From a virus, in the IMG/VR virus record IMGVR_UViG_3300010413_000097, positions 1 to 38,076 of that record: 38,076 nucleotides of DNA. The stretch is one strand, 5' to 3'. Below, in pieces: positions 21,512-30,064 of the stretch. The notes beneath the pieces were generated by a model. That model searched no databases, had not been told where the DNA came from, and saw only the letters and a list, made by a program, of their open reading frames with translations. The translations under genes were made by a program, and so were the position numbers. Each line of letters opens with the position of its first letter. Position 1 is the first letter of the stretch.

Positions 21512-22672
21512 ATGACAACGAAAATCGACATGGAACGGTTGGAAGAATCACTCGATAAGGCGCAGCAGTTGAACGCCATGCACGCCGCTACCCAAATGTA
21601 TCAGGTCACCGACCCCGACAAGGGACGTGTTGAGTTGGTCATGCGGGGATCGGATGGCAATGACTGGCTGAACGAAGCCTTGACCCCTTATCCGCGTACC
21701 CATCGGGGGTACATCACCACCGATCCGGACAGCGCGCTGGTTGAAACGGCCACCGGATATGCGACCACGCCGAACTTTCCCGATCTGCTGCGTAGTGGTA
21801 TCCAGTTTGATGCCTTCAGTAGTTACAACGGGGTGCCGATCACCTATCCAATGTTCACGGCGATGATGAACAGCAACAAAATGCAGGAAGAGTACCTCAA
21901 GGACTCCGCGTTGGGGATTGCTCCCGTGGTAGGTGAGGGCGAAGACTTCCCCATGGCCGCGATCAATCTGGATTCGGGCGTGACCATCAAAAACCACAAG
22001 CGCGGTTTTATCATCGGCGTGACCGAAGAAATGCGGCGCTTCGACCAAACCACCAAAGTACGCCAGATTGCCCAGGCCATTGGGCGGTCATTGCGTATTA
22101 CTGAGGAATATGCGGCTTACACAGCGCTCACGACATCGGGCAACTACACGCGCAACAGTACCACCAACGACAACAACGTAGGCGCCAACACAGCGGCTAC
22201 CACGTTCTCCGCCGTGGGCCTGATTACCGCGTTTGCCACGCTGACCACCATGAAGGATCGCAAATCGGGAATGTTCCTGGGCGTAGTGCCCGACACCCTG
22301 ATTGTGTCGCCTCAAGGGTGGTTTGCCGCCAAGCAGTTGATCGAGTCCCCGCAGGTCATGCGGGCGCATGCGGACGATGACAGCACCGTGATCACCGTGG
22401 AAAAATACGGCACGGGCACCAACAACGCCTTTTTCGGTATTGTGAACAAGATCATCGTATCGCCGTGGATGAATGACTACTACTGGGTACTCATGGAAAG
22501 CAAGCGCGCCCTGATGTTCCAGCGCGTTGATCCCATGCGTGTTCTGCCACCGGAATACTACCCGCGCAATGATACGTGGGAGTATCAGGCCCGGAACTAC
22601 TTTGGTGTGGATATGCTGGATGATCGCTTTGCGTATCTCTCGACCAGCAGCACCGCGCCGACCGTAACCTAA
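21512..22672 (+). CDS. Major capsid protein, HK97 fold
   Basis: A 386-residue protein with AAGGAG before the ATG. After a helical N-terminal arm (about 1-90) come segments typical of HK97-like capsids: IGVTEEMRRFDQTTKVRQIA (spine-helix region), LGVVPDTLIVSPQGWFAAKQ, and a C-terminal strand set ending FQRVDPMRVLPPEYYPRNDT. It forms the icosahedral shell. Its length and position between the protease and the connectors are normal. It is followed by a strong GC hairpin that may keep its mRNA abundant. Confidence 0.93.
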   Translation: MTTKIDMERLEESLDKAQQLNAMHAATQMYQVTDPDKGRVELVMRGSDGNDWLNEALTPYPRTHRGYITTDPDSALVETATGYATTPNFPDLLRSGIQFDAFSSYNGVPITYPMFTAMMNSNKMQEEYLKDSALGIAPVVGEGEDFPMAAINLDSGVTIKNHKRGFIIGVTEEMRRFDQTTKVRQIAQAIGRSLRITEEYAAYTALTTSGNYTRNSTTNDNNVGANTAATTFSAVGLITAFATLTTMKDRKSGMFLGVVPDTLIVSPQGWFAAKQLIESPQVMRAHADDDSTVITVEKYGTGTNNAFFGIVNKIIVSPWMNDYYWVLMESKRALMFQRVDPMRVLPPEYYPRNDTWEYQARNYFGVDMLDDRFAYLSTSSTAPTVT

Positions 22673-22685
22673 TCAGGATGAAACA

Positions 22686-22707
22686 GGGGGCGGGGCAACT
22701 CGCCCCC
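22686..22707. terminator. GC hairpin after the capsid gene
   Basis: GGGGGCG (22686-22692) pairs with CGCCCCC (22701-22707) around an eight-base loop, 14 bases after the capsid stop. There is no T tract, so it is probably a partial terminator or RNA-stability element that raises capsid mRNA relative to downstream genes. Confidence 0.5.
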
Positions 22708-22725
22708 GCATAGAAAGGACCACTG

Positions 22726-23229
22726 ATGACGGAAGTAAACGACGTAAATGAAGTGCTGAATTGGATGGATGGCTTGTGTGAAGAGGCCAGTAGGGATATC
22801 GCGTTGGCGAATCGCCTGGCGCGGCAATCCACAGCCTTTACAGACTACTTTACCAATGTCTACAAAATCAAGAGCATGAATCGGGAAGCGTGGCCATACT
22901 GGCGTCCCAGTCTCTTTAGCGAAGCGGTGCGAATGTACAATGAGTACCTGTTGACCGAGCAAACCCACCAAGCGGCGGGTCAGGTCAATGACATCGCCGC
23001 GCGCCTCGCATCGCTTGAGGAAATGGTACGGAAGTTGGTTGAAGTCCAGACGCCTAAGCAACAGCAGGCGTTGGCTGAAGCGACTGACGACACCGACGAG
23101 GACGAGAACGCAGAAGACACCGAGACCGAAGATGACGCCGACCCCAGCCAGGAAGAACCGGCGGAACCGGCGGCGGACCCTGACGCCGAGGAGGCGACAG
23201 AGGATGAGGAGTCCGAAGGGGACGCATAA
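22726..23229 (+). CDS. Hypothetical protein with acidic tail
   Basis: A 167-residue protein starting MTEVNDVNEVLNWMDGLCEE. The first ~105 residues are helical, ending in a coiled-coil stretch (IAARLASLEEMVRKLVEVQT). The last ~55 residues are almost only Asp/Glu/Ala/Pro/Thr. Lying just after the capsid gene, it may be a head-assembly helper; acidic tails are seen in some scaffolds. The AAAGGA site supports the start, and its stop overlaps the next ATG by TAATG. Confidence 0.7.
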   Translation: MTEVNDVNEVLNWMDGLCEEASRDIALANRLARQSTAFTDYFTNVYKIKSMNREAWPYWRPSLFSEAVRMYNEYLLTEQTHQAAGQVNDIAARLASLEEMVRKLVEVQTPKQQQALAEATDDTDEDENAEDTETEDDADPSQEEPAEPAADPDAEEATEDEESEGDA

Positions 23230-23747
23230 TGACCTTGACGACGGCGGAGCAGGTACGCCTGCGCATACAGGACATTCCCGCGATTGCTGATGCCACGTTT
23301 TACGGCGATGGCAGCGCGTCCGCGTTCCAGTTGGAACACCGGAATCTGCTAAGCGCCACGGCCTATGTGGCGGATACAGCAGGGGTATGGAGCGCTACGG
23401 GGGCGACGTTTGACGCCTCTGGCTTTGTGACGTTTTCGGGCGTCATTACGGCGCAAAGTGCATGGCGCGCCCGGTATGTGCATAGTGTGTTCAGCGAAGC
23501 TGACATAGGCCATTTTACGGCAGTGGGGGGCAATGTGCCCGGCGCTGCATTGGAAGCCGTGCATGCGTTAATGTTCGATGGCCTGAAACGCGCCAAGTGG
23601 GCAGCGCCGGATGGGACCGAATACGACGATACACGCGCGCTCGATCACCTGTGGCGGCTCCATAGCGCGCTCAAGGACGAAATCGAGCAGGGAGAAGTAG
23701 GCGACGGCGGGTTTGTGTCGTGGCCTGAAGGACAAGCGAACTGGTGA
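23229..23747 (+). CDS. Head-tail connector, adaptor-like
   Basis: A 172-residue protein starting MTLTTAEQVRLRIQDIPAIA. The N-terminal helix, central beta insert (FYGDGSASAFQLEHRNLLSA) and C-terminal helices (LEAVHALMFDGLKRAKWAAP) with an acidic end fit the gp6/gp15-type adaptor that binds under the portal. Position after the capsid and before a stopper-like gene agrees. No exact family match can be verified. Confidence 0.7.
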   Translation: MTLTTAEQVRLRIQDIPAIADATFYGDGSASAFQLEHRNLLSATAYVADTAGVWSATGATFDASGFVTFSGVITAQSAWRARYVHSVFSEADIGHFTAVGGNVPGAALEAVHALMFDGLKRAKWAAPDGTEYDDTRALDHLWRLHSALKDEIEQGEVGDGGFVSWPEGQANW

Positions 23748-24151
23748 GCTATCGAGGTCCCAACCGTGCCCGCATTCGCGCGCAGCACAGCGTCATTCAG
23801 GACTACGCGGCTGAAACCGCCACCTGGTGCGCGTATCTCACGGCCACGACCGGCACCGGGAGCGCCTATCTAGGCGGTGGGGGCACTACGCCCACCTACG
23901 CCGAACGCACGATTAGCGCCTTTTTTGCCGCGCCGCAGATGGGTGAGGCGCGCTTCCGTGAATACCTGTTGCCCGGCGGGCAAGTCATGGCGGGTGACGT
24001 GGTGATTTCGACGGTCACGGCGTTGGGCGCACAGGACGAAATCCAATGGCGCGGCGTGACCTACCGGGTTGAGGGGGATAGTACGCCCGTGCATTTGGGC
24101 GGGCGTCCGCTGTGGCGCACGTTGCTACGGCGCGGGGATTCGACGGGATAA
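23744..24151 (+). CDS. Head closure (stopper-like) protein
   Basis: A 135-residue protein starting at a GTG that overlaps the previous stop by GTGA. It is beta-rich: a five-to-six-strand barrel pattern with GARFREYLLPGGQVMAGDVV-like strands (residues 75-95), then a QWRGVTYRVEGDS hairpin and a basic end, as in the SPP1 gp16/HK97 stopper group. It would close the portal channel after packaging. The call rests on size, fold pattern and order. Confidence 0.65.
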   Translation: MSYRGPNRARIRAQHSVIQDYAAETATWCAYLTATTGTGSAYLGGGGTTPTYAERTISAFFAAPQMGEARFREYLLPGGQVMAGDVVISTVTALGAQDEIQWRGVTYRVEGDSTPVHLGGRPLWRTLLRRGDSTG

Positions 24152-24167
24152 GTAGAAAGAGTGAAGG

Positions 24168-25553
24168 GTGTTACTTGGTAATGGACAGCGCAAGCGGCGC
24201 ATTCTGATTTTCGGCGATGTGGCCGTGCCCACCGGCTTTGGGCGTATTGGCGCGGCGGCGGGCAAGTTCCTGGTAGCGCGTGGGTATGAGGTGGCAGGGG
24301 CATGCATTCAGTATGATGGTCTATTGCCCCCACGCACGGGTGTGCCGTTCTTCTGTGGGGCGCTGCAAGGCAAGGACCATGGACAGGCAATCACGGGGAT
24401 TGCAGCAGCTTACCAACCGGATATTGTACTATCGTTGCAGGACTTCCCCTATCACGAGATGCTGCGCACGGCGAGCGGCATTGATTGGAGCACCACGGGC
24501 CACGTGGTCGTGACGCCGATTGACGGCGTACCGATTGCCCGCCAGTGGCTCACTGTCGCCAAGCAGTTCGACGCGCTCTTGACCATTTCAGCGTTCGGGG
24601 TGCAGGCGTTGAAAGACGAGGGCGTGACGGCGACGTTGTGCCCGCCCGGCGTGGATACCAACGAATTCCACCGCTTGCCCGATGACCAGCGCGCGGTTTT
24701 GCGTGATCATCTCGGCATCGCTGGCGATGCGTTTGTAGTCGGCGTCATGGCTATGAACCAGGGGCGCAAAGACTTTCCCGCCATGATTGAGGGCTTTCAC
24801 CGTGCCTTTAAGGATGTGGAGGGCGCGCGGCTGTTCTTGGACTGCGAGAAAATCAGTCCGGCAGGATGGGACTTGCCCGCGTGGGTGGTAGAACGGATCG
24901 GATTGAATCCCGATAAGGTGCTGTACCGTGAAGATGCGCTACGCGCGGGATTACTCAGCCTGAATGAGCGCTACAACCTGCTGGATGTCCACATGGTGAT
25001 CGCCCACCGAGAAGGCTATGGACTGCCCCACGCGGAAGCAATGGCGACAGGCATACCCAGTGTGGCCATGAACTATTGCAGTGGCGCGGAAGTGATTGCG
25101 CTCCATGAGCAACGCGGGTGTCTCGTCAAGGGCACACCGGGGCGCATTGGCACCTGGGGCGGCGCGCGGGATTACCACGTGGACGTGGATGACCTCGCCA
25201 CCCAGTTACGCATGCTGTACGACAAGCCCGCCGAACGTGCCGTGCGGGGTGCACGCGGCCTCGAATGGGCCACAGCGCGCACCTGGGACAAGGCGTGTGA
25301 GGCGGTCGAGCAGGCGATACAGCGCGTGTTCATCAAGCGCCAGCATGACATCGCTCGCAAGCACCAGCAGCCCGCCACGCCGCAACCGCAGCAGTTGATA
25401 CCCGCAGGGGTGCAACCGCCCGCTAATGTGTTCCATCTGCACGCGCCGATTTATGTGCAGGGCAATGGGGCAGAGCAGGTAGGCACGGAGATTGCGCAAG
25501 CCGTCGGGCAGCAGGTGGTCCTGATGGAGCAGAAAGGACAGGGGGATGACTGA
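24168..25553 (+). CDS. Glycosyltransferase, GT4-like
   Basis: A 461-residue GT-B fold enzyme. The N-terminal Rossmann half begins RRILIFGDVAVPTGFGRIGA. The linker carries CPPGVDTNEFH, and the C-terminal half has the E-x7-E signature (EGYGLPHAEAMATGIPSVAM), followed by a GCLVKG strand. About 90 residues at the end are Gln/Pro-rich and not part of the fold. It transfers a sugar from a nucleotide donor. The start is a GTG at 24168 with a purine run shortly upstream. It opens the inserted sugar-transfer cassette, which interrupts the usual connector gene order. The acceptor is unknown; a virion protein is most likely. Confidence 0.9.
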   Translation: MLLGNGQRKRRILIFGDVAVPTGFGRIGAAAGKFLVARGYEVAGACIQYDGLLPPRTGVPFFCGALQGKDHGQAITGIAAAYQPDIVLSLQDFPYHEMLRTASGIDWSTTGHVVVTPIDGVPIARQWLTVAKQFDALLTISAFGVQALKDEGVTATLCPPGVDTNEFHRLPDDQRAVLRDHLGIAGDAFVVGVMAMNQGRKDFPAMIEGFHRAFKDVEGARLFLDCEKISPAGWDLPAWVVERIGLNPDKVLYREDALRAGLLSLNERYNLLDVHMVIAHREGYGLPHAEAMATGIPSVAMNYCSGAEVIALHEQRGCLVKGTPGRIGTWGGARDYHVDVDDLATQLRMLYDKPAERAVRGARGLEWATARTWDKACEAVEQAIQRVFIKRQHDIARKHQQPATPQPQQLIPAGVQPPANVFHLHAPIYVQGNGAEQVGTEIAQAVGQQVVLMEQKGQGDD

Positions 25554-25908
25554 GGAAATGCGCTGCACAAATTGCGGTCATCAATGCCGCGATACAAGTG
25601 CTATTAATCAGGGACGTGATTGGTGGCACTGTGAGCGTTGTGGTCTGAATGAATCGGGTGCATCCATTCGGGAATATTGGGCAACGTGCAATAAACCTAG
25701 ATTCTGGAATCGCCTATTCTTTTACCGCGATAAACTCAATGTAAATGTAGAGGTTTATCAAGCTACATGCAGGCGTTGCAATAAAGAAAACGTATCGTGC
25801 CTAATGGTTGATACCTCAGAATATGAATATGATCCAGTTCTCTTGTGTTTTGAATGTATCGAACAGGCTAAAACAGACTATGAAAGCCACATGGCCGATG
25901 CACCTTAG
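25546..25908 (+). CDS. Two-site zinc-finger protein
   Basis: A 120-residue protein starting MTEEMRCTNCGHQCRDTSAI, overlapping the previous stop. It has CxxC pairs at C7/C10 and C29/C32, then CRRC and CFEC, i.e. two possible zinc ribbons. Its DNA is distinctly more AT-rich than both glycosyltransferase neighbours, suggesting separate acquisition. It overlaps the next gene's start by 11 bp. Function unknown; a link to glycosylation is only positional. Confidence 0.7.
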   Translation: MTEEMRCTNCGHQCRDTSAINQGRDWWHCERCGLNESGASIREYWATCNKPRFWNRLFFYRDKLNVNVEVYQATCRRCNKENVSCLMVDTSEYEYDPVLLCFECIEQAKTDYESHMADAP

Positions 25909-26656
25909 CGTCATCATTCCCGCCTACGATCACTTGGACGCGGTGCTGACCTGCTACCAGTCATTAGCGCGCACGGTCAACCCGCAGCGTACCGAAGTGC
26001 TCATACAGGACGATGCCAGCCCGGCGTATGATGGCCCTTCGGTTTTGGGGCCAGCCTGCCAGCGCAACCCGGCGAACCTGGGGTTCCCTGGCAACTGCAA
26101 CGCTGGGGCACAGCGGGCGCGCGGGGACGTGCTGCTGTTTCTGAACCAGGACTGCGAGGCGCTACATCCGAATTGGGACGCGCGGTTGTTGGAGCATTTC
26201 GAGCGTTTCCCGCAATGTGGGGTCGTAGGACCGACGCTGCTATTTCCTGATGGGCGGGTGCAATCGGTCGGCGGCGGGTTTGATGCCGCCAGCCAGCCCT
26301 ACCACCAGTACCTGGGACTGAGCAACCCGGACTGGGAACCGATCAACACGCCGCGTACTGTCGCGTGGGTCACGGGAGCCGCGTTCGCGGTGCGCACGAC
26401 GTGCTGGCAGCAGTTGGGCGGGTTCGATACCGTCTATGGGCGCGGGTATTTCGAGGATGTTGACTTTTGTGTGCGGGCGGTGAACGCGGGCTGGCAGGTG
26501 TGGCACAAGCCCAGTGTGCGGTTTCAGCACACGGTCGGTAGCACGGGCGGGAGCCCGACGTTTCGGCAGAACGCGCTGGAATTCAAGCGGCGCTATGTGG
26601 ACACAGGTTTGATTGAACCGGATACACGATTTATCCGAGAAAGGTTCTGGGTGTGA
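25898..26656 (+). CDS. Glycosyltransferase, GT2 family
   Basis: A 252-residue GT-A fold enzyme starting MHLSVIIPAYDHLDAVLTCY. Family features follow in order: the IQDDAS strand, NPANLGFPGNCNAGAQRARG, the FLNQDCEA metal/donor site, the VVGPTLLFPDGRVQS strand, and GGFDTVYGRGYFEDVDFCVR with the catalytic ED. It resembles rhamnosyl/galactosyl transferases of the WbbL type. The start is chosen where the fold begins; an ATG at 25880 is also possible, and neither has a strong ribosome site. The last codons are part of a segment duplicated downstream. Confidence 0.9.
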   Translation: MHLSVIIPAYDHLDAVLTCYQSLARTVNPQRTEVLIQDDASPAYDGPSVLGPACQRNPANLGFPGNCNAGAQRARGDVLLFLNQDCEALHPNWDARLLEHFERFPQCGVVGPTLLFPDGRVQSVGGGFDAASQPYHQYLGLSNPDWEPINTPRTVAWVTGAAFAVRTTCWQQLGGFDTVYGRGYFEDVDFCVRAVNAGWQVWHKPSVRFQHTVGSTGGSPTFRQNALEFKRRYVDTGLIEPDTRFIRERFWV

Positions 26657-26961
26657 AAGTCCATCTCGTGGAAATTGACGACACCATGAAGCAGATGTTT
26701 AATCTGATACCGGGGCGCTTTGGGTCTGTAACGCCTACCATTCAGAAGAAAGTATTTGCATCACTGGACAATGCCAAGAAATACGCTTCCGGGTATTTTG
26801 GATGCGATATGAACTGGTCGGGTCCGTGTGAAAAGGATGACCTAATTGAACATCATGGGATGGTTCCAGGTGTATCGGGAACTATGTCAGCAATAGTCTA
26901 TGAAGTTGAGGTGCAGGAGTAGAAAGGTTCTGGGTGTGAAAGTCTATCTTGTGGAAATAAC
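26638..26961 (+). repeat. Tandem duplication boundary repeat, 283-bp period
   Basis: The segment starting at 26638 (last codons of the GT2 gene plus the GTG start of the first small gene) recurs at 26921 with 24 identical bases and 36 of 39 overall. The 3' ends of both small genes share a 17-base block. The second copy therefore carries a relic of the GT2 gene's end as its leader. Confidence 0.8.
26653..26922 (+). CDS. Small protein, first of a tandem pair
   Basis: An 89-residue protein starting at a GTG that overlaps the previous stop (GTGA). It begins MKVHLVEIDDTMKQMFNLIP and ends YEVEVQE. It aligns with the next gene: the same first and last segments and a shared helix (LDNAKKYASGYF against PEDAQTYGDACF). 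It is predicted to be a small alpha/beta fold. Family unknown. It sits between two glycosyltransferases. Confidence 0.75.
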   Translation: MKVHLVEIDDTMKQMFNLIPGRFGSVTPTIQKKVFASLDNAKKYASGYFGCDMNWSGPCEKDDLIEHHGMVPGVSGTMSAIVYEVEVQE

Positions 26962-27154
26962 GCCTCTCGCGGGATTTATAAAACCCGCTATTGAACCTTG
27001 TGCGTTTGCAACACCTGAAGATGCACAAACCTATGGCGATGCGTGCTTTCGAGGGGAGTTGATCTGGCGTGAGCACGACGGGCAAATGATTGGGTCAATC
27101 CCAGGAACGCTAGTAGCCAATGCGCGCTTGATTGAAGTTGAGGTGCAGGAATGA
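26936..27154 (+). CDS. Small protein, second of a tandem pair
   Basis: A 72-residue protein starting at a GTG in the duplicated leader. It begins MKVYLVEITPLAGFIKPAIE and ends EVEVQE. It is 17 residues shorter than its neighbour, mainly in the middle, and the middles have diverged, so both copies have been under separate selection for some time. Its stop overlaps the next ATG by ATGA. Confidence 0.75.
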   Translation: MKVYLVEITPLAGFIKPAIEPCAFATPEDAQTYGDACFRGELIWREHDGQMIGSIPGTLVANARLIEVEVQE

Positions 27155-28038
27155 ATATTCTCATTACCGCCATTCACTATCCTATCGCCTCCGGGCGCTA
27201 TGCCGCCGCCGCACTCCGCCGTCTGGGGCATGACGTGCGCACCGCAGGCCCGTGCACGGGGCGGCGCATCTGGGATATGGATGTTGACGAGGTGCACGTA
27301 TGGCTGACCGAGTTCCCAGAAGAAGACTGGAACCCGGAACTGGTCATTCACATGGACGGCAACCTGCCAATGGAGCGCACGTGTGATGCGCCGCATATCG
27401 TGTACGGGGTGGATAACCACGTGCGCAAGTATGACCAAATGGAGTGGGATCACCTGTTTCTGGCGCATGGGCACGGCTTTCGTATCGGTGAGGACAATGT
27501 GACGTGGCTCCCCTGTGCGTATGATCCGGTGTGGTTCACGCCCGGCCCGGCATGGTCGCAGCGTACAATGGACGCGGCGCTGATTGGCGTCCAGTATGGC
27601 CCGCGCGCCGAACTGCTGTATGCGCTACGGGAGCGTATCCCGGCGATTCGCATGGATTACCGGACGGGGCCGTTGTTTGCCGAGTATGCGCACGCCTACC
27701 AGAACGCCAAAATTAGCCTAGTACGGTCGGTGTTGGGTGACGTGGCGATGCGCGTCTGGGAAACCGCCGCGATGGGGTGTCTGGTCGTTATGGACCAGTG
27801 CCCGGATGGTGATGATCTGGGACTGGTGGATGGCAAGAATTGCCTGATCTACCGGACACTGGACGAAGCGCTAGATAAGGTGCAATGGGCACTGAGCGAC
27901 CCCAAGCAGGCCGAAGCCATCGCCCGCAAGGGGCAAGAATGGGCACTCCCCGGTACGTGGGACGCCCGGATGCAGGTTATCGTTGAGTGGGCAGAAGCCC
28001 AAACCGCGCCCAAGCGCGAGAAAGCGACAGCGAAGTGA
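27151..28038 (+). CDS. Glycosyltransferase, CgeB-like GT4
   Basis: A 295-residue protein starting MNILITAIHYPIASGRYAAA. The C-terminal half has the features of the Glyco_trans_1_2/CgeB group: a SLVRSVLGDVAMRVWETAAM segment, then GCLVVMDQ and a GKNCLIYRTLDEA segment and a regular helical end. The N-terminal half holds a HMDGN strand and an HIVYGVDNH segment. It is shorter than typical two-domain GT4 enzymes but complete. It probably adds a further sugar to the same glycan as the other two transferases. Confidence 0.8.
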   Translation: MNILITAIHYPIASGRYAAAALRRLGHDVRTAGPCTGRRIWDMDVDEVHVWLTEFPEEDWNPELVIHMDGNLPMERTCDAPHIVYGVDNHVRKYDQMEWDHLFLAHGHGFRIGEDNVTWLPCAYDPVWFTPGPAWSQRTMDAALIGVQYGPRAELLYALRERIPAIRMDYRTGPLFAEYAHAYQNAKISLVRSVLGDVAMRVWETAAMGCLVVMDQCPDGDDLGLVDGKNCLIYRTLDEALDKVQWALSDPKQAEAIARKGQEWALPGTWDARMQVIVEWAEAQTAPKREKATAK

Positions 28039-28322
28039 GCGAGCAAGGACTTGAGCAGCTTCTACGCGAGGCTATCTATAAGGTACAGTTGGGGCAGGAA
28101 TTGTCTAGAGCATATCCAAACCCCTATGTCGGCATACCATCGCCAATGACAAAAGCCTGTATGCAGGCTGAAGCGTGGTTGAAGATAGCGCTGGCCGATG
28201 TCATCGCTATGGATATGGATGCTACGGAAAAGAAATCCAGCGTTCATACAATTAGTGATGGGCGGATACCCATGCAGGCGCCGATTGCGCCAGAGAGCGA
28301 AATCAATGACACGCGGGATTAA
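28035..28322 (+). CDS. Hypothetical protein in sugar cassette
   Basis: A 95-residue protein starting at a GTG (28035) that overlaps the previous stop by GTGA and reads MSEQGLEQLLREAIYKVQLG. It is helical with a Met/Asp-rich middle (IALADVIAMDMDATEKK). It overlaps the methyltransferase by 17 bp. Family unknown. Confidence 0.65.
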   Translation: MSEQGLEQLLREAIYKVQLGQELSRAYPNPYVGIPSPMTKACMQAEAWLKIALADVIAMDMDATEKKSSVHTISDGRIPMQAPIAPESEINDTRD

Positions 28323-29097
28323 CCTGGGCTGCGGTACGGTCATTCTCCCCTGCGAACGCCCGCATCATCACCGGGCGCTGCCAGAGGAGTTGTATACCAA
28401 CGCTGCGATCCAATGGGATAACGCTGATTGGAATGGACAGCCAGGCGTGAATATCGTGTGCGATCTGTTCGATTACCCGTGGCGCCATCAAGCCACAGGA
28501 GAGGTTATCCCTGATAATACCTATGACGTGGCGATTGCCTCCCACATTGTGGAGCATATCCCGCACCATGTGGTAGAGAACGGACAGTTTATCCCGCATC
28601 ACCCACAATATCAAGACGGTTGGTTTGCGTGGTTCTCGGAGTTGTGGCGCGTGCTGAAAAAGCCAGGGGGCATGGCACATATCCTGGTACCCTATGCCTA
28701 TAGCAACAGTGGTGTCGCGGACCCATCGCACACCCGGTACATTATCCCGGCCACGTTTGGGTATTTCGATACGGAATACAACGGCAGCCCATTTGTGTAC
28801 CGAAGTAAAATGCGGTGGCATGAAGTGGATTTCACGAAAGACTTGGTTTTTGTGCCCCATGAGCAAGCTGTGGCCTTGTTCCGGTCCCAAGTCAAGTTTA
28901 TGGACCGATTCACGGACTTTCTGACCAGTGGCACACTCACGATGGAGCGCGACTGGGATTTGGATGAGGATTTGCCCCAAGAGGGGCATGATGCCGAATG
29001 GATGCAGGCGCAGGTGTGGCAAATGGCGCAGCGTTACCAGAACATGATTGCGGAATTCACCGTGCGGATGGAGGCGCTGCCCCTGCATGACGATTAA
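28306..29097 (+). CDS. SAM-dependent methyltransferase
   Basis: A 263-residue class I methyltransferase starting MTRGINLGCGTVILPCERPH. The first strand and motif I (INLGCG) are at the very N-terminus, an acidic strand (NIVCDLFDYPW) follows, then DVAIASHIVEHIPHHVVENG as motif IV and LWRVLKKPGGMAHILVPYAY as the post-motif segment, as in the Methyltransf_11 type. In sugar cassettes such enzymes cap a glycan by O-methylation. The start is where the fold begins and overlaps the previous gene by 17 bp. The substrate is inferred from context. Confidence 0.85.
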   Translation: MTRGINLGCGTVILPCERPHHHRALPEELYTNAAIQWDNADWNGQPGVNIVCDLFDYPWRHQATGEVIPDNTYDVAIASHIVEHIPHHVVENGQFIPHHPQYQDGWFAWFSELWRVLKKPGGMAHILVPYAYSNSGVADPSHTRYIIPATFGYFDTEYNGSPFVYRSKMRWHEVDFTKDLVFVPHEQAVALFRSQVKFMDRFTDFLTSGTLTMERDWDLDEDLPQEGHDAEWMQAQVWQMAQRYQNMIAEFTVRMEALPLHDD

Positions 29098-29515
29098 GCT
29101 CGACTACCGCCAGTTATCCAGCGAAGCAAAGTACTGGCGCACGGTGGGAAGGGTAGCCCTGAAAGTGCTCTGGGACGAACTACGCGCCGAGTCGTTTGAA
29201 CTGGAACGCGATCTAAAGGGCGGTACGCGCGGGCATCAAATCCCGGTCCTGACCGGACGCGCACGGGCATCGTGGGGCCACTGGACACCCGGCGATATCA
29301 AGCCGGGCGCAAAAGGGGCGTCATCTATGGATGCCTACTGGAAAGAAAATAAGACGAAGCTGGAAATTACGCAGGGGAGCAACGTCGAATACATGGAAGC
29401 CCTGAACGCGGGCCACAGCCAGCAGCAACCCGCTGGTTTTCTGGATGAGGCCGAAAAGGACGCTGAGCGTAGTCTGGAACGACGGGTTGACCGGGTTCTC
29501 AATCTGTATTTTTAG
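29087..29515 (+). CDS. Tail completion/neck protein, HK97 gp10-like
   Basis: A 142-residue protein starting MTIKLDYRQLSSEAKYWRTV, overlapping the methyltransferase by 11 bp. A long N-terminal helix, PVLTGRARASWGHW, then GSNVEYMEALNAGHSQQQPA and a C-terminal helix ending ERRVDRVLNLYF form the gp10-like pattern of proteins at the head-tail joint. It resumes the connector series that was interrupted by the sugar cassette. Confidence 0.8.
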   Translation: MTIKLDYRQLSSEAKYWRTVGRVALKVLWDELRAESFELERDLKGGTRGHQIPVLTGRARASWGHWTPGDIKPGAKGASSMDAYWKENKTKLEITQGSNVEYMEALNAGHSQQQPAGFLDEAEKDAERSLERRVDRVLNLYF

Positions 29516-29523
29516 GAGCATAC

Positions 29524-30048
29524 ATGACAGCGCTGGATCATGATACCGGTGTATACAACGTTGAGGGCACCTTGCGGGCGTGGTTGATGGCGGGCTTACT
29601 GGCCAATACGCCCAGCAGCGTGAGTGAAGTGCGGCTCAACCTGGATATGCCCGAACAGCCCTTGAACCCGCCGGAGTGGTCGGTTCATTTCCGGGTATCG
29701 CGCCTGTCCGAGTCATTCCAGGGAAGTCATGTAGGCAGTAACCAGCACGGTGAAATCCGGTATGGCACGATGGAGGTAAACTGCTGGGTATCCCGCGAAA
29801 ATAACCCGGCGTGGCGCAAGCAACTGGCACAAATGCGTGATGCTGTATCTAAAAGCGTGCAGCAATTACGCGCGACGGGGAGTGGGCTAAAAGTTTACGA
29901 CTTCTATGCCAATGAAAATACGCCCTCCCAAATTGCGCAGTTGATAAAACTATTGACCATTACTGAGGCAGCGGTTCCAGCGGACCCAAACCCGGATATT
30001 CAGCGGGCGCGGTTCCTTATCGACTATCTATGGACTGAGAAAGTATAA
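29524..30048 (+). CDS. Tail terminator protein
   Basis: A 174-residue protein starting MTALDHDTGVYNVEGTLRAW, with TAGGAG before the ATG. It has an N-terminal helix, a beta sheet (PEWSVHFRVSRLSES and EIRYGTMEVNCWVSRENN) and helices (LAQMRDAVSKSVQQLRATGS), the alpha/beta fold of the lambda gpU/SPP1 gp17 group. It caps the tail tube and joins it to the head. The call rests on fold pattern and order between gp10-like and tube genes. Confidence 0.75.
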   Translation: MTALDHDTGVYNVEGTLRAWLMAGLLANTPSSVSEVRLNLDMPEQPLNPPEWSVHFRVSRLSESFQGSHVGSNQHGEIRYGTMEVNCWVSRENNPAWRKQLAQMRDAVSKSVQQLRATGSGLKVYDFYANENTPSQIAQLIKLLTITEAAVPADPNPDIQRARFLIDYLWTEKV

Positions 30049-30064
30049 CGCAGGAGAAAGGACT

